From positions 1 to 64,000 of the forward strand of contig JAKAFS010000006.1 of assembly GCA_021817825.1 (NCBI GenBank): a stretch of 64,000 nucleotides of DNA, written 5' to 3'. Origin of the DNA: Deltaproteobacteria bacterium (GTDB lineage Bacteria; Desulfobacterota; Syntrophia; Syntrophales; UBA5619). Positions 19,743 through 29,426 of this stretch are shown here, piece by piece (the stretch's first letter is position 1; every line of letters begins with the position of its first letter). Under the pieces are notes generated by a model. It searched no databases and was not told the DNA's origin. It worked only from the letters and a program-made list of their open reading frames with translations. The position numbers and the translations under genes are program-made.

Positions 19743-21740
19743 ATGGGCAAGATGCTCAATATGGTGGTCGATGAATCGGGGATCGGTGTCGTCACGATCG
19801 ACTCACCGGGGTCGAAGGTCAACATCTGGTCCTTGGAGGCCTTTGAAGACTTTCGCCGGCTGCTTTCGGAATTGGAGATTGCCAAGGGGATCCGCGGGGT
19901 CGTTTTCATTTCCGGCAAGGCCGATAATTTTCTGGCCGGCGCCGATCTGAAAATGATCGCTCAGATCGAAGACGAGGCGGAGGCGCAAAAGGTCCTCGAA
20001 CTCTTCCATCGCGCCTTCGAGCGGCTCCTTGCCATGGGGCTTCCGACCGTCGCGGCGATTCACGGTCACTGCCTCGGCGGCGGTCTGGAGTTCGCCCTGG
20101 CCTGCACGGCCCGGATCGCCAGGGAAGGAAAGGCCACGTGCTTCAACTTTCCGGAGGGCAGTCTCGGACTTTTGCCGGGCGGCGGCGGGACCCAGCGGCT
20201 GCCCCGCCTGATCGGCGCCGGCGCTGTCGAACTGATCCTGAAGGGGACGTCGCTCACGGCGGCGCAGGCCCTGGAATTGGGAATCATCGACCGCCTCGTT
20301 CCCGCCGAAGGCGACCTCCTCGGCGAGGCCCGCGCCTTTTGCGAGGCGATCGGCGCCGGGACGGCGGAATTGAAGCGGCCCGTTCATGACTTTTCCGGGA
20401 TCGACGCCGTCGCCGAGGCGGCCCGGAGCGAATTTCTCAAGGGGACGCGCGGTCGCGAGATTCCGGGACCTTTGCTGGCTCTCCAGGCGATCGGCGAGGG
20501 GGTGAAGCTGCCGCTGCGCGAGGGGCTCGAGCTGGAAAAACAGCTTTTCGTGAAGGCGGTTTTGACCCCCGAGGCGAAGGGAAGCATCCACAGCTTTTTC
20601 CTCAAAGGGATGACGGATCGGCCGCAGGCGATGATGAGCGAAGGATTCGTCCCTCTGCCCCTGGAGAAGGTTGCGGTCCTGGGGTTCGGGACGATGGGCC
20701 GGGGGATCGTCATCGACATCCTCCGCAACACCCGCCTGCCGGTCCTGGTCAAGGACGTCCCCGAGGCCCTGGAGCCGGGGAAGGCCTTCGTCCGGAAGAT
20801 CCTCGCTGGGATGGCCGAGAAAAATCGGCTCCGGGAGCCCGTGGATACGGTATTGGGGCGGTTGACGATGACTTCCGAGTACGCACCGGTCTTCGGGGAA
20901 CTGGACCTCGTGATCGAAGCGGTCTTCGAAGATCTGACCGTGAAAAAGCAGGTCTACGGGGAGTTGAGCCGGGTCATCAGGGAGGACTGCATCGTGGCGA
21001 GCAACACCTCCTCGATTCCGATCACCGCCATGGCCCCTTTCGTGACCGCTCCTGCGCGGTTCGGCGGGACCCATTTTTTCTCCCCCGTCTGGCTCATGCA
21101 GCTGGTGGAGGTGATCCGGGGCGAAACGACCGCAGCGGCGACGATCGATCAGCTCCTCCACTTCGCATCGCTGATCCGCAAACGCCCCATTGTCTGTAGC
21201 GACAATGCGGGCTTCGTCGTCAACGCCATGCTCTTTCCCCATCTTCTCAATGCCCTTCAGTACATCGAGGAGGGAAATGCCATCGAGGAGGTGGACCGGG
21301 CCATGACCCGCTTCGGGATGCCCGTGGGGCCGATCCGGCTGACCGACGAGGTGGGCATCGACGTTCCCTACAAGGCCCTGGTCGGGATGGGGATTCCCCA
21401 GGAGACCTTGAAAAAGGTCGTCGCGGCCGGGCGCTTCGGCCTCAAGAAGTCGGGCAAGGGTTTTTTTCTCAAGGACGGGACCGTCGATCCCGAGGTCCTG
21501 CCGCTCATTGCCAGGCGGGAGCCCCATCCGCGCAGCGAAGAGGAAATCCAACTGGGCATCCTGACGGCCATGGTCCGGATGGGGAAGGACCTGCTCGACC
21601 GGCAGATCGTCGCGGACGTCCGGATGATCGATGCGGGGATGATCTGGGGAATCGGCTTTCCTGCCGACAAGGGCGGGCCCATGAAGTGGGCCGATCTGAT
21701 CGGCCTGAGCCGAAAGCTTTTCGGGCGGAATTTTTACTGA
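19743..21740 (+). CDS. Enoyl-CoA hydratase / 3-hydroxyacyl-CoA dehydrogenase fusion (FadB/FadJ-like)
   Basis: Crotonase half (AAIHGHCLGGGLEFALACTARIA) fused to 3HCDH half (VLGFGTMGRGIVIDI, VIEAVFEDLTVKKQVYGEL, SNTSSIPIT). Confidence 0.93.
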   Translation: MGKMLNMVVDESGIGVVTIDSPGSKVNIWSLEAFEDFRRLLSELEIAKGIRGVVFISGKADNFLAGADLKMIAQIEDEAEAQKVLELFHRAFERLLAMGLPTVAAIHGHCLGGGLEFALACTARIAREGKATCFNFPEGSLGLLPGGGGTQRLPRLIGAGAVELILKGTSLTAAQALELGIIDRLVPAEGDLLGEARAFCEAIGAGTAELKRPVHDFSGIDAVAEAARSEFLKGTRGREIPGPLLALQAIGEGVKLPLREGLELEKQLFVKAVLTPEAKGSIHSFFLKGMTDRPQAMMSEGFVPLPLEKVAVLGFGTMGRGIVIDILRNTRLPVLVKDVPEALEPGKAFVRKILAGMAEKNRLREPVDTVLGRLTMTSEYAPVFGELDLVIEAVFEDLTVKKQVYGELSRVIREDCIVASNTSSIPITAMAPFVTAPARFGGTHFFSPVWLMQLVEVIRGETTAAATIDQLLHFASLIRKRPIVCSDNAGFVVNAMLFPHLLNALQYIEEGNAIEEVDRAMTRFGMPVGPIRLTDEVGIDVPYKALVGMGIPQETLKKVVAAGRFGLKKSGKGFFLKDGTVDPEVLPLIARREPHPRSEEEIQLGILTAMVRMGKDLLDRQIVADVRMIDAGMIWGIGFPADKGGPMKWADLIGLSRKLFGRNFY

Positions 21741-21894
21741 AAAGCCGGGGAAACGATCCCCGGTCCGCTGCTCCGCATCACCCCGTCCGTCCTTCCGCCT
21801 GGCAGCCCGGGTCACATCCCCGCTTGCGAAGAGGGTGCGATCTTCGAACCAGGTCATGGCGGATGCCTCATGAACACTTTTCCGGGAAGGAGAG

Positions 21895-22665
21895 TTATTT
21901 CAGGATCAGGTGCTGCGGATCGACCTCCTCGCGCAGGATGCGCAGTTCCTGCGCCGTGGGCGGCGTCGCTTCGGTTGCCTGGGTGCAGTCGATGGCAAAT
22001 CCGGTATGCTCCTGGACCGTGGCCGCGGTGACCCCGGGATAGGTTTCGGCCAGAAACATCTCCTTCGTCTCGGGGTGGAATTTCATCACCCCGAGCTCCG
22101 AAACGACGGCCAAAGGTCCGCCCCGCGTGAGCCCCGCGCGCTGGCGCGCATCGCCGCCGGTCAGCCATCCCGGAGAGGTCCGGTAAGCGAGTTTCTCCAC
22201 GAAGCGCCGCTTTTCATGTTCCATAAAGACGATGACCGCCGAGGCAAGGGACGCCGCGTCGCAGGCCCCGCCGCTTCCCGAGAAACGGACCCGGGGCCGT
22301 TCGTAGGGGCCGATGCAGGTCGAGTTGATGTTGCCGAACTTGTCGATCTGCGCCGCCCCCAGGAAGGCGACGGTATGCAGCCGCCGGTGCGCCACGATGG
22401 AAAAGGCCTCGATCAGCCCCGAGTTCAGGCAGGCGCCGGCCATGACCCGGGGGTCCGCCACGGCCAGAGGGAGCTCTTCCATGGCCGGATCGACGCCGCC
22501 GGTCTCGAAGAAGACCACGGCGTCCGGGGCGTGAATCCTTTTGGCCGCCGTCGCCGCCAGCATCGAGATTCCCGTTCCGGCAAAGAGGATATCCCCGTTC
22601 TGGACGAGGCGGCCGGCGCTGATGGTCATCATCTCGTGGTGGGTGTAGTTCCTGGTTGCTTCCAT
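21895..22665 (-). CDS. CoA-transferase beta subunit (GctB-like)
   Basis: Type I CoA-transferase pattern with FFETGGVD and VAFLGAAQIDKFGNINST. Confidence 0.82.
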   Translation of the reverse strand: MEATRNYTHHEMMTISAGRLVQNGDILFAGTGISMLAATAAKRIHAPDAVVFFETGGVDPAMEELPLAVADPRVMAGACLNSGLIEAFSIVAHRRLHTVAFLGAAQIDKFGNINSTCIGPYERPRVRFSGSGGACDAASLASAVIVFMEHEKRRFVEKLAYRTSPGWLTGGDARQRAGLTRGGPLAVVSELGVMKFHPETKEMFLAETYPGVTAATVQEHTGFAIDCTQATEATPPTAQELRILREEVDPQHLILK

Positions 22666-22666
22666 C

Positions 22667-23629
22667 TCAGCTCCTTTTGAGCCCCTTCTTGTACAAGGAA
22701 ACGCCGTCGGTGCGGATCGCGGCGAGGCCTTCCCGGCCCACCTTTTTAAGGTACGCGGCGTGGTCCGGAACCCCGTAGACCCAGTCGTCCAGGTACTGCC
22801 TGAAGAGCCCGTCGTCCTTGGCCATCCCCTTGTAGAGGTTCAGATGGGCCGCGTCGTAGTCGTAACAGTAAGGGCAGGCGGTAGGGTGGGCGCCGAAGGG
22901 GGCAGGGACGACGGCATCGACGAGAAAGGGGGGGATCGCGTTGCGCTCCGGTTCAGCGCGGAGCGAGGCCGCCGGGACCACCTCTTCGCAGGAGACGATG
23001 ACCGCGTCGGCCGCCTTGGCCAGTTCGATGTCGGCGAAACTCAATCCCCGAATCCGCACCGTGCCGTCGTCGCCCGCCTGCTGGCAGTGGATCAAGGCCA
23101 CATCGGGGTTCAGCGCCGGGAGGAGGACGACGGGATCGGCCTGATCGGCAAAGGGGTTCTGGAGGAGGATCGTCTTTTTTGGGGCCGTCTTTCTTGCCTT
23201 GCGGAGCTCGGGCGAAAAGCCCTCCTTCTGTAGGATGTCCGTTCCCAGGCCCGATTTGGCGGGGATGAAGGGGATCCCCAGCGACCCCGCCAGGAATCGG
23301 AGGCTCATCTGGAAGTTCGAGTAATCCTCCAGGGCGATCTCGCCCCGCTCGGCGGCCAGGCGGAAGCGGATGCAGGTCGGGGCGAAACGACCGTTCCCCG
23401 AATAAGCGATCTCGAGCTTCGCCACGCAGCCGGCGCCGATGAGCAGATCCAGCCCCTGGCCGTTGGAATGGCAGACCAGGTGCAGATTGCGGCGCCGCTG
23501 GCGGATCAGCTCGTGAATGATGACCATGGCGTTGCGGGCGATGGTGAAGCCGCCCAGGGTGATCTGCGCCCCATCGCCGATGAACCGCCGTACGGCCTCT
23601 GCGGAGGACATGATCTTCGTTGCCGCCAT
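22667..23629 (-). CDS. CoA-transferase alpha subunit (GctA-like)
   Basis: IGDGAQITLGGFTIARNAMVIIHELIRQ, LIHCQQAGDDGTVRIRG, VSCEEVVP; ATG at 23629 within the longer ORF. Confidence 0.82.
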   Translation of the reverse strand: MAATKIMSSAEAVRRFIGDGAQITLGGFTIARNAMVIIHELIRQRRRNLHLVCHSNGQGLDLLIGAGCVAKLEIAYSGNGRFAPTCIRFRLAAERGEIALEDYSNFQMSLRFLAGSLGIPFIPAKSGLGTDILQKEGFSPELRKARKTAPKKTILLQNPFADQADPVVLLPALNPDVALIHCQQAGDDGTVRIRGLSFADIELAKAADAVIVSCEEVVPAASLRAEPERNAIPPFLVDAVVPAPFGAHPTACPYCYDYDAAHLNLYKGMAKDDGLFRQYLDDWVYGVPDHAAYLKKVGREGLAAIRTDGVSLYKKGLKRS

Positions 23630-23780
23630 GCGGGCCTCCTTGTTTCCTTCCCTCTTTGCCAGACGTTGTTCTGGATCGTTTTGCCGCGTTCCAGAAGCCA
23701 GTCCTCGCCTCACTGAAAGTCAAAGAAAAAATGGCTGATGAGGCCTTCCGCGTCGCGTGGGGATAAAGAGGACCCGGCGG

Positions 23781-26700
23781 TCATTGCGCTTTCCTCCCCG
23801 CCCCGTCTCCGGTCGCCTGTTGCGGGCCCAGCACGCCGTTCACGGCGCGGGCCAGTCTGGCCAGGGAAAGGGGCTTCATGATGAATTCCCGGACTCCGAT
23901 CCGCGCCGCCTCCTCGCCGTTCATCCGCTCGCTGAATCCGGAGGTGATGATGACGGGCAGTTCCGGGCGAATCCTGAGCAGTTCCTTGGCCAGTTCGCTG
24001 CCGGTCATGTTCGGCATGGTCATGTCCGTGATCACCAGATCGAAGCGGCCCGGATTGGCCCGGAAGGCTTCCAGGGCGTCGAGGCTGCTGAACCGGACCG
24101 TGACTTCGTAGCCCAGAAAGGAGAGCATCTCCTTGCCGAGGGAAGCGAGCAGTTCCTCGTCGTCGACGAGCAGAATGCATCCCTGCCCGCCGGGGATCTC
24201 TTCCCTTTCCCCTTCCGGCGGCTTTCCTTCGCTGTCGAGCAGCGGCAGGCAGATGGTGAAGGCGGTGCCTTCCCCGGGGCGGCTCGCCACGGAAACGGCG
24301 CCGCCGTGGTTCTTGACGATCCCGTAGACCATGGACAGTCCCAGACCCGTTCCCTCCCCGGGGCCTTTGGTCGTGTAGAAGGGATCGAAAATCCTGTCCA
24401 GGACCGCCGGATCGATGCCGTGACCCGTGTCCCGGACGACCAGCTGCAAATAGGGCCCTTGGGCCAACGGACCGTCTGCGGACCTCTCGCCGGTGATGTC
24501 CAATCGGCTAAGCGCGATGTCGAGCACCCCGCCTCGCTCGCGCATGGCGTGCGCCGCATTGGCGCACAGGTTGATCAGGACCTGGTGGATCTGGGTCGCG
24601 TTGGCCAGGATCGTGTCGGGGATATTTTCCTGATGCAGGCGGATCTCGATGGTGGCCGGCAGGGAGGAGCGGAGCAGCTTCAGGGCTTCCTTGACCACGG
24701 GCGTGACAGAGAGGGGCTTTTTCTCGAGATCCCTCTGGCGGCTGAAGGTGAGGATCTGGGTGACCAGGTCCTTTGCCCGGTCGCAGGCCCGGAGGATCTG
24801 CTCCAGATAGGGCTTGATCGGGCCGTCGCAGGTTTTGAGCTGGGCCAGCCCCGCATAACCGACGATACCGCCGAGGATATTGTTGAAATCATGGGCGATG
24901 CCTCCCGCCAGGGTCCCGATGGCTTCCATCTTTTGCGCCTGATGGAGTTGCGCCTCCATGGACCTTTCATAGGTGATGTCGATGGCCGTTCCGCAGAGGG
25001 CCATTCTTTCCCGGTAGGTGATGAGGGCGCCCAAAACCTTGACCGTGACGATCCGGCCGTCCTTGCGGAGCACCCGGAAGCTGTATTCGATCTGCGGTTC
25101 CTGCCCGATCAGCCGTCTTGTCATATTTTCGGCCGCCAACGGCCGGTCGTCGGGGTGGATCATCTCCAGGGGGCTCATCAGGTCCACGATTTCTTCGTAG
25201 GCGTAGCCGGTGACATCGCAGAAGTGCTGATTCACGAACCGCAGGAGGCCGTCCTGGATGATATAGAACCCCACCAGGGAATTTTCCACGACGCTGCGAT
25301 ACTTCGCCTCCGACTCCAGGAGCGCCTGTTCGGCCTGCCTGCGCCGGGTGATGTCCTGAACGGCTCCTTCATAATAGACCAGCGTTCCCTGTCCGTCGCG
25401 GACCATGCGGGCGTTGATGGTCGTCCAGATAAGGCTCCCGTCCTTCCGGCAGAGTTCGGTCTCGAACTTCTCCACGGCCCCCGCCTCCTGGAGACGGGAA
25501 AGCAGGCGAATCCTCTCTTGGGGATGGCGATAGACCTGCCGGCCGATGTCGTTGACGGCGCTGAGCATCTCCTGGGGCGAAGCGTAGCCCGCCATCTGTG
25601 CCAGCGCCGGGTTGACGCTGATGAACCGTCCCTCGGGGGTGGTTTGAAAGATGCCTTCGATGGCGTTTTCGAAAATGTTGCGGTACTTTGCCTCGCTTTC
25701 CTGTAGGGCCGTCTGGGCCCGCTTCTGTTCCGTGATGTCCGTCGAGACGCCCAGCGTGGCCTTGACTTGCTGCCCGGAGAGGGTGAAGGGGATCTTGACG
25801 GTCCTGAGGATCCGGGTGCGGCCTTGGGCGTCGGTCATGCTTTCCTCGGGGATCTCCAGGGGGACCCCACTGTTTATCACCGCCAGGTCGTCCTTACGGA
25901 AATGGTCCACTTCCGTGGGGTCGGGGCTGAAGTCCGCATCGGTCTTGCCCGTCAGTTCTTCGACGGTGGTGCCGTAGGCCTCGGCCACGGTCCGGTTGAC
26001 CAGGATGAAGCGGCCGGCCAGATCCTTGGCGAAGATGTAGTGGGGCACGAGGTCGATGACCTGTCTGAGCCTCGCCTCGCTCTGGCGCAGCGCCTCTTCG
26101 GCCTGCCTCCGGTCGGTGACGTCCAGAAGCGTGCCGATGACGGCGGGATTGCCCCGATAGAGGGTGCGGGAACTGTAGACCTCGACGCGCCGGACTTCGC
26201 CGCTCTTCTTCCGTCCCCGGAATTCATAATGGAGCGATTCCAGCGTCCCCTCGATCCGCTTCCGGAGGTTCGCCCGGACCAGGGGCCAGTCGTCGGGGAA
26301 GATCAATGTTTCCACCGGGGCGCCGGCCAGTTCCTCGACGGTGAAGCCGAGGGTTTCGGCGAACCTCCCGTTGACATACTGGAAGACGCCGTCCTGGATC
26401 AGGTAGATGCCGGCGACGGAGTTTTCCGCCAGATGGCGAAATTTGCTTTCCGATTCCCTAAGCACGCATTCCGCTTGCCGGCGTTCGGTGATGTCGGTCA
26501 GCGTGCCCCGGAAACCCGTCACCCGATTGTCGCGAAGAATCGGACCGGCATAGACGATGGCCGGGAAGGTGCTGCCGTCTTTGCGCCGGAACGTGAATTC
26601 CAGGGGGCCGATCTTCCGGCCTTCCTTGAGCGTTTCCAGCACGGTGACGATTCGCCCCCGCTCCTCGGGCAGGAAGACCCGATCGATGCTCCTGTCGCCC

Positions 26701-27512
26701 CGTCCGAGATCGGCGATGGAATAGCCGAAGACTTCCGACGTGGTCCTGTTGGCGAAGGTCAGGTTTCCCCGCGCGTCGCATTCGAAGACCGGCTGCGGCA
26801 GCAGGTCGGTCAGATCGCGGAATCGCCGTTCACTGGCCCGCAGCGCGTCGTCGGCCTGGGCCCTCAGGACCGCGGCCCCGATCTGCGGCGCGATGTTTTC
26901 CAAGGCGTCGCGGCTCTCGGGTGGAATCCCGTCCCGCCGGTGAGAGGCGATATTCAGAATGCCGATGGCCCGCTCCCGGTCGCTGAAGGGGATCATGGCG
27001 GCCGCCGTGAGCCCCTCCTTGCGGCAATAGAGGTATTCCTCGGCCCGGAAGCTTTCCAGATCGAAATAGGCGGGCCGGTTCAGCCGCGCCATACGGACCC
27101 ACTCGGAATCGTCGGAGGCCTCGCGAACCTGGTCGGCGAAGGTTTCAGAAACGCCTGTGACGCAGATCAGACGGAAGGTATTGGAAAAAGAGTCGAGCAG
27201 GTAGATGCCGCCGCAGTCCAGATCGGACAGGCGGATGGCGGTTTCCAGACTGAGGCGCAGGGCCTCTGAGGCCGAAGAAGCGGCGGCGAGCTGGAAACCC
27301 AGGTCGCGCTGGGCGGTGATGATTCGCTCCGACTGCTTGAGTCGGGCGATCTGCGCCTCGAGAGCCCGATTCGCGGCCAGCAAATCATCGCTGGAGCTTC
27401 GGGCTTTCTCGGGCGGTTCGGCAGGGGGTTTTCGGTCCCTGTCAGCACTCCGGCTCTGGGTCGTCACGCTGTCTCTCCTGGGGCTCTGACCTACTCGTGC
27501 TCCTGTTCTCAA
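23781..27512 (-). CDS. GAF + 5xPAS hybrid sensor histidine kinase with C-terminal receiver domain
   Basis: Five ESE.+F/Y+...PAS repeats, LAGGIAHDFNNILGG H-box, DTGHGID/GTGLGLS ATPase motifs, ILLVDDEE..ITDMTMP receiver. Start codon uncertain. Confidence 0.92.
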   Translation of the reverse strand: MRTGARVGQSPRRDSVTTQSRSADRDRKPPAEPPEKARSSSDDLLAANRALEAQIARLKQSERIITAQRDLGFQLAAASSASEALRLSLETAIRLSDLDCGGIYLLDSFSNTFRLICVTGVSETFADQVREASDDSEWVRMARLNRPAYFDLESFRAEEYLYCRKEGLTAAAMIPFSDRERAIGILNIASHRRDGIPPESRDALENIAPQIGAAVLRAQADDALRASERRFRDLTDLLPQPVFECDARGNLTFANRTTSEVFGYSIADLGRGDRSIDRVFLPEERGRIVTVLETLKEGRKIGPLEFTFRRKDGSTFPAIVYAGPILRDNRVTGFRGTLTDITERRQAECVLRESESKFRHLAENSVAGIYLIQDGVFQYVNGRFAETLGFTVEELAGAPVETLIFPDDWPLVRANLRKRIEGTLESLHYEFRGRKKSGEVRRVEVYSSRTLYRGNPAVIGTLLDVTDRRQAEEALRQSEARLRQVIDLVPHYIFAKDLAGRFILVNRTVAEAYGTTVEELTGKTDADFSPDPTEVDHFRKDDLAVINSGVPLEIPEESMTDAQGRTRILRTVKIPFTLSGQQVKATLGVSTDITEQKRAQTALQESEAKYRNIFENAIEGIFQTTPEGRFISVNPALAQMAGYASPQEMLSAVNDIGRQVYRHPQERIRLLSRLQEAGAVEKFETELCRKDGSLIWTTINARMVRDGQGTLVYYEGAVQDITRRRQAEQALLESEAKYRSVVENSLVGFYIIQDGLLRFVNQHFCDVTGYAYEEIVDLMSPLEMIHPDDRPLAAENMTRRLIGQEPQIEYSFRVLRKDGRIVTVKVLGALITYRERMALCGTAIDITYERSMEAQLHQAQKMEAIGTLAGGIAHDFNNILGGIVGYAGLAQLKTCDGPIKPYLEQILRACDRAKDLVTQILTFSRQRDLEKKPLSVTPVVKEALKLLRSSLPATIEIRLHQENIPDTILANATQIHQVLINLCANAAHAMRERGGVLDIALSRLDITGERSADGPLAQGPYLQLVVRDTGHGIDPAVLDRIFDPFYTTKGPGEGTGLGLSMVYGIVKNHGGAVSVASRPGEGTAFTICLPLLDSEGKPPEGEREEIPGGQGCILLVDDEELLASLGKEMLSFLGYEVTVRFSSLDALEAFRANPGRFDLVITDMTMPNMTGSELAKELLRIRPELPVIITSGFSERMNGEEAARIGVREFIMKPLSLARLARAVNGVLGPQQATGDGAGRKAQ

Positions 27513-27573
27513 ACGACTTTGCTCTTATAGGGCAACGGCCGTGACTTGTCAATCCGGCCGCCGGGAAGAGCGC

Positions 27574-29319
27574 TTAGGAGAGGGAACGGGCCGTTGCGGC
27601 CGTTTTTCCGAACTGCCAGGAACCGTCGGTATCCAGAGCCAGGTGCAGGTCGTGCCGGTCCAGGATCGTGCTGCGATGGCCGACGCTGACCAGGACCGTG
27701 TCCGGGAGGCGCTCCTTGAGCGCTCCATAGAGAAAGGCCTCCATCGTTTCGTCCAGGGAGGCCGTCGCCTCGTCGAGAAAGACGTGGGTCGGTTTGAGGA
27801 GGAAGACCCGAGCGAAGGCGATCCGCTGCTGTTCGCCCGGAGAGAGCATCTGCGACCAGTTGCCCGGTTCGTCGAGGTGTCCTTCCAGGTGGGTGAGATT
27901 GCAGAGTTGCAAAAGCGCCCCGATCTCCCGGTCGTCGGGACGGACGGCGCCCGGGTAATAGAGGGCCTCGCGTAGCGTCCCCAGGGGCAGGTAGGGCTTC
28001 TGGGAGAGGAACATCAGGTTCTTGGCTTCCGGGATCGCGACTGCTCCGTCGCCGTAGGGCCAGATGCCTGCCAGGACCCTAAGCAGGGTGCTTTTCCCGC
28101 ATCCCGAGGGGCCGGTGACGACGAGGGAATCACCCCGCTTCAGGATGAAGCTGAGTTTCCGGGAGAGGACCTTTCCGTCGGGCAGTTGGACGTTGAGCCC
28201 TTCGATCTCAAGCCGGCCTTCGGGAGTCTCTGTCCGCCGGATTTTCTCCAGAGAACGCAGGGACTGGACGCGGTCCATCGTCTCCGTGAATCCCAGGAGC
28301 CGCTCCACGACGGCCTTCCATTCGGCGATTCCCACGAAGCTGTCGACGATGAAGGAAAGGGACCTGTGGACCTCGCCGAAGGCGTTGGAGATCTGCATCA
28401 GTCCTCCGAGCTGGATCTGGCCGGCGAAAAAGCGGGGCGAGGCGACGAGGAGCGGAAAGATGACCGAGAGCTGGTTGTAGCCGCTCGTCAGCCAGGTGAG
28501 GCGCTTCTGGCGGAGCATGATCTGGCGGAAGTTGGCCACGACGGCCATGAACCGCTCCCTGAACCCCGCCTTTTCCCGGGATTCGCCGCCATAGATGGCC
28601 ACGCTTTCACTGTTCTCCCGGAGTCGCACGAGGCTGTACCGAAAATCGGCCTCCAGCCGCTGCTGGTTGAAATTGAGCATGATGAGCGGACCTCCGACGC
28701 GCATCGTCAACCAGGTGCCGACGATGGCATAGAGGAGGGCCGCCCAGACCATGTACCCGGGGATCACGATCTGGGTCCCGTTCAGGGGGATCGTCAGGGG
28801 GCCGGAGATGCCCCAGAGGATGAAGATGAAGGAGCCCAGGGTGACGACGGCCCGCAGCAGTCCCAGCCCCAGATTCAAGGTCAGATTGACGAGGGCGTTG
28901 ATGTCCTCGCTGATGCGCTGGTCGGGGTTGTCCGTGGTCTGCTCGAAAATCTGGATCCGGTAGTAGGTCTGCCGGGCAAGCCATTCGTTCAGGTACCGTT
29001 CCGTCAGCCAGGTCCGCCAGCGGATCTGTAGCAGTTGGTTGAGATAGAGCATGTAGACGGCCACGGCGATAAAGGCGGCGGCGATCCAGGTGAAGTCATA
29101 GAGGGCCTTGATGAAACCGGCCTTGTCGAGATTCTGGATGGCATTGTAGAACCCGTTCATCCAGCGGTTGAAAAGAACGCTGATATAGACGATGCCCAGG
29201 TTCAGGCCGACGACGACGGCCAGAAGCCCCCAGGCCGCGGCCCGTTGATCCGATGTCCAGTAGGGGGTGATGAGCGCCCAGAAACCGCGGAAGAAAGCCC
29301 TGTCGAATTTTTTCATCAT
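27574..29319 (-). CDS. SbmA/BacA (YddA)-type ABC transporter, fused permease and ATPase
   Basis: WALITPYWTSDQRAAAWGLLAVVVGLNL...NRWMNGFYNAIQN; Walker A GPSGCGKSTLL; signature LSPGEQQRIAFAR; VFLDEATASLDE. Confidence 0.9.
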   Translation of the reverse strand: MMKKFDRAFFRGFWALITPYWTSDQRAAAWGLLAVVVGLNLGIVYISVLFNRWMNGFYNAIQNLDKAGFIKALYDFTWIAAAFIAVAVYMLYLNQLLQIRWRTWLTERYLNEWLARQTYYRIQIFEQTTDNPDQRISEDINALVNLTLNLGLGLLRAVVTLGSFIFILWGISGPLTIPLNGTQIVIPGYMVWAALLYAIVGTWLTMRVGGPLIMLNFNQQRLEADFRYSLVRLRENSESVAIYGGESREKAGFRERFMAVVANFRQIMLRQKRLTWLTSGYNQLSVIFPLLVASPRFFAGQIQLGGLMQISNAFGEVHRSLSFIVDSFVGIAEWKAVVERLLGFTETMDRVQSLRSLEKIRRTETPEGRLEIEGLNVQLPDGKVLSRKLSFILKRGDSLVVTGPSGCGKSTLLRVLAGIWPYGDGAVAIPEAKNLMFLSQKPYLPLGTLREALYYPGAVRPDDREIGALLQLCNLTHLEGHLDEPGNWSQMLSPGEQQRIAFARVFLLKPTHVFLDEATASLDETMEAFLYGALKERLPDTVLVSVGHRSTILDRHDLHLALDTDGSWQFGKTAATARSLS

Positions 29320-29426
29320 GGGGATGGTTCGCTCCGATATGTCCGTTTGTCCAAGCTGTCCGGTCGGCAGTGACGGATTCCCTTGTTAATTGATTTTCCG
29401 GAAACTGACAAGCGGAAAATGTCCTG

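Noticed and set aside
19803-21857. 684-aa antisense ORF opposite the FadB-like gene
   Set aside because: Shadow ORF without recognisable domains.
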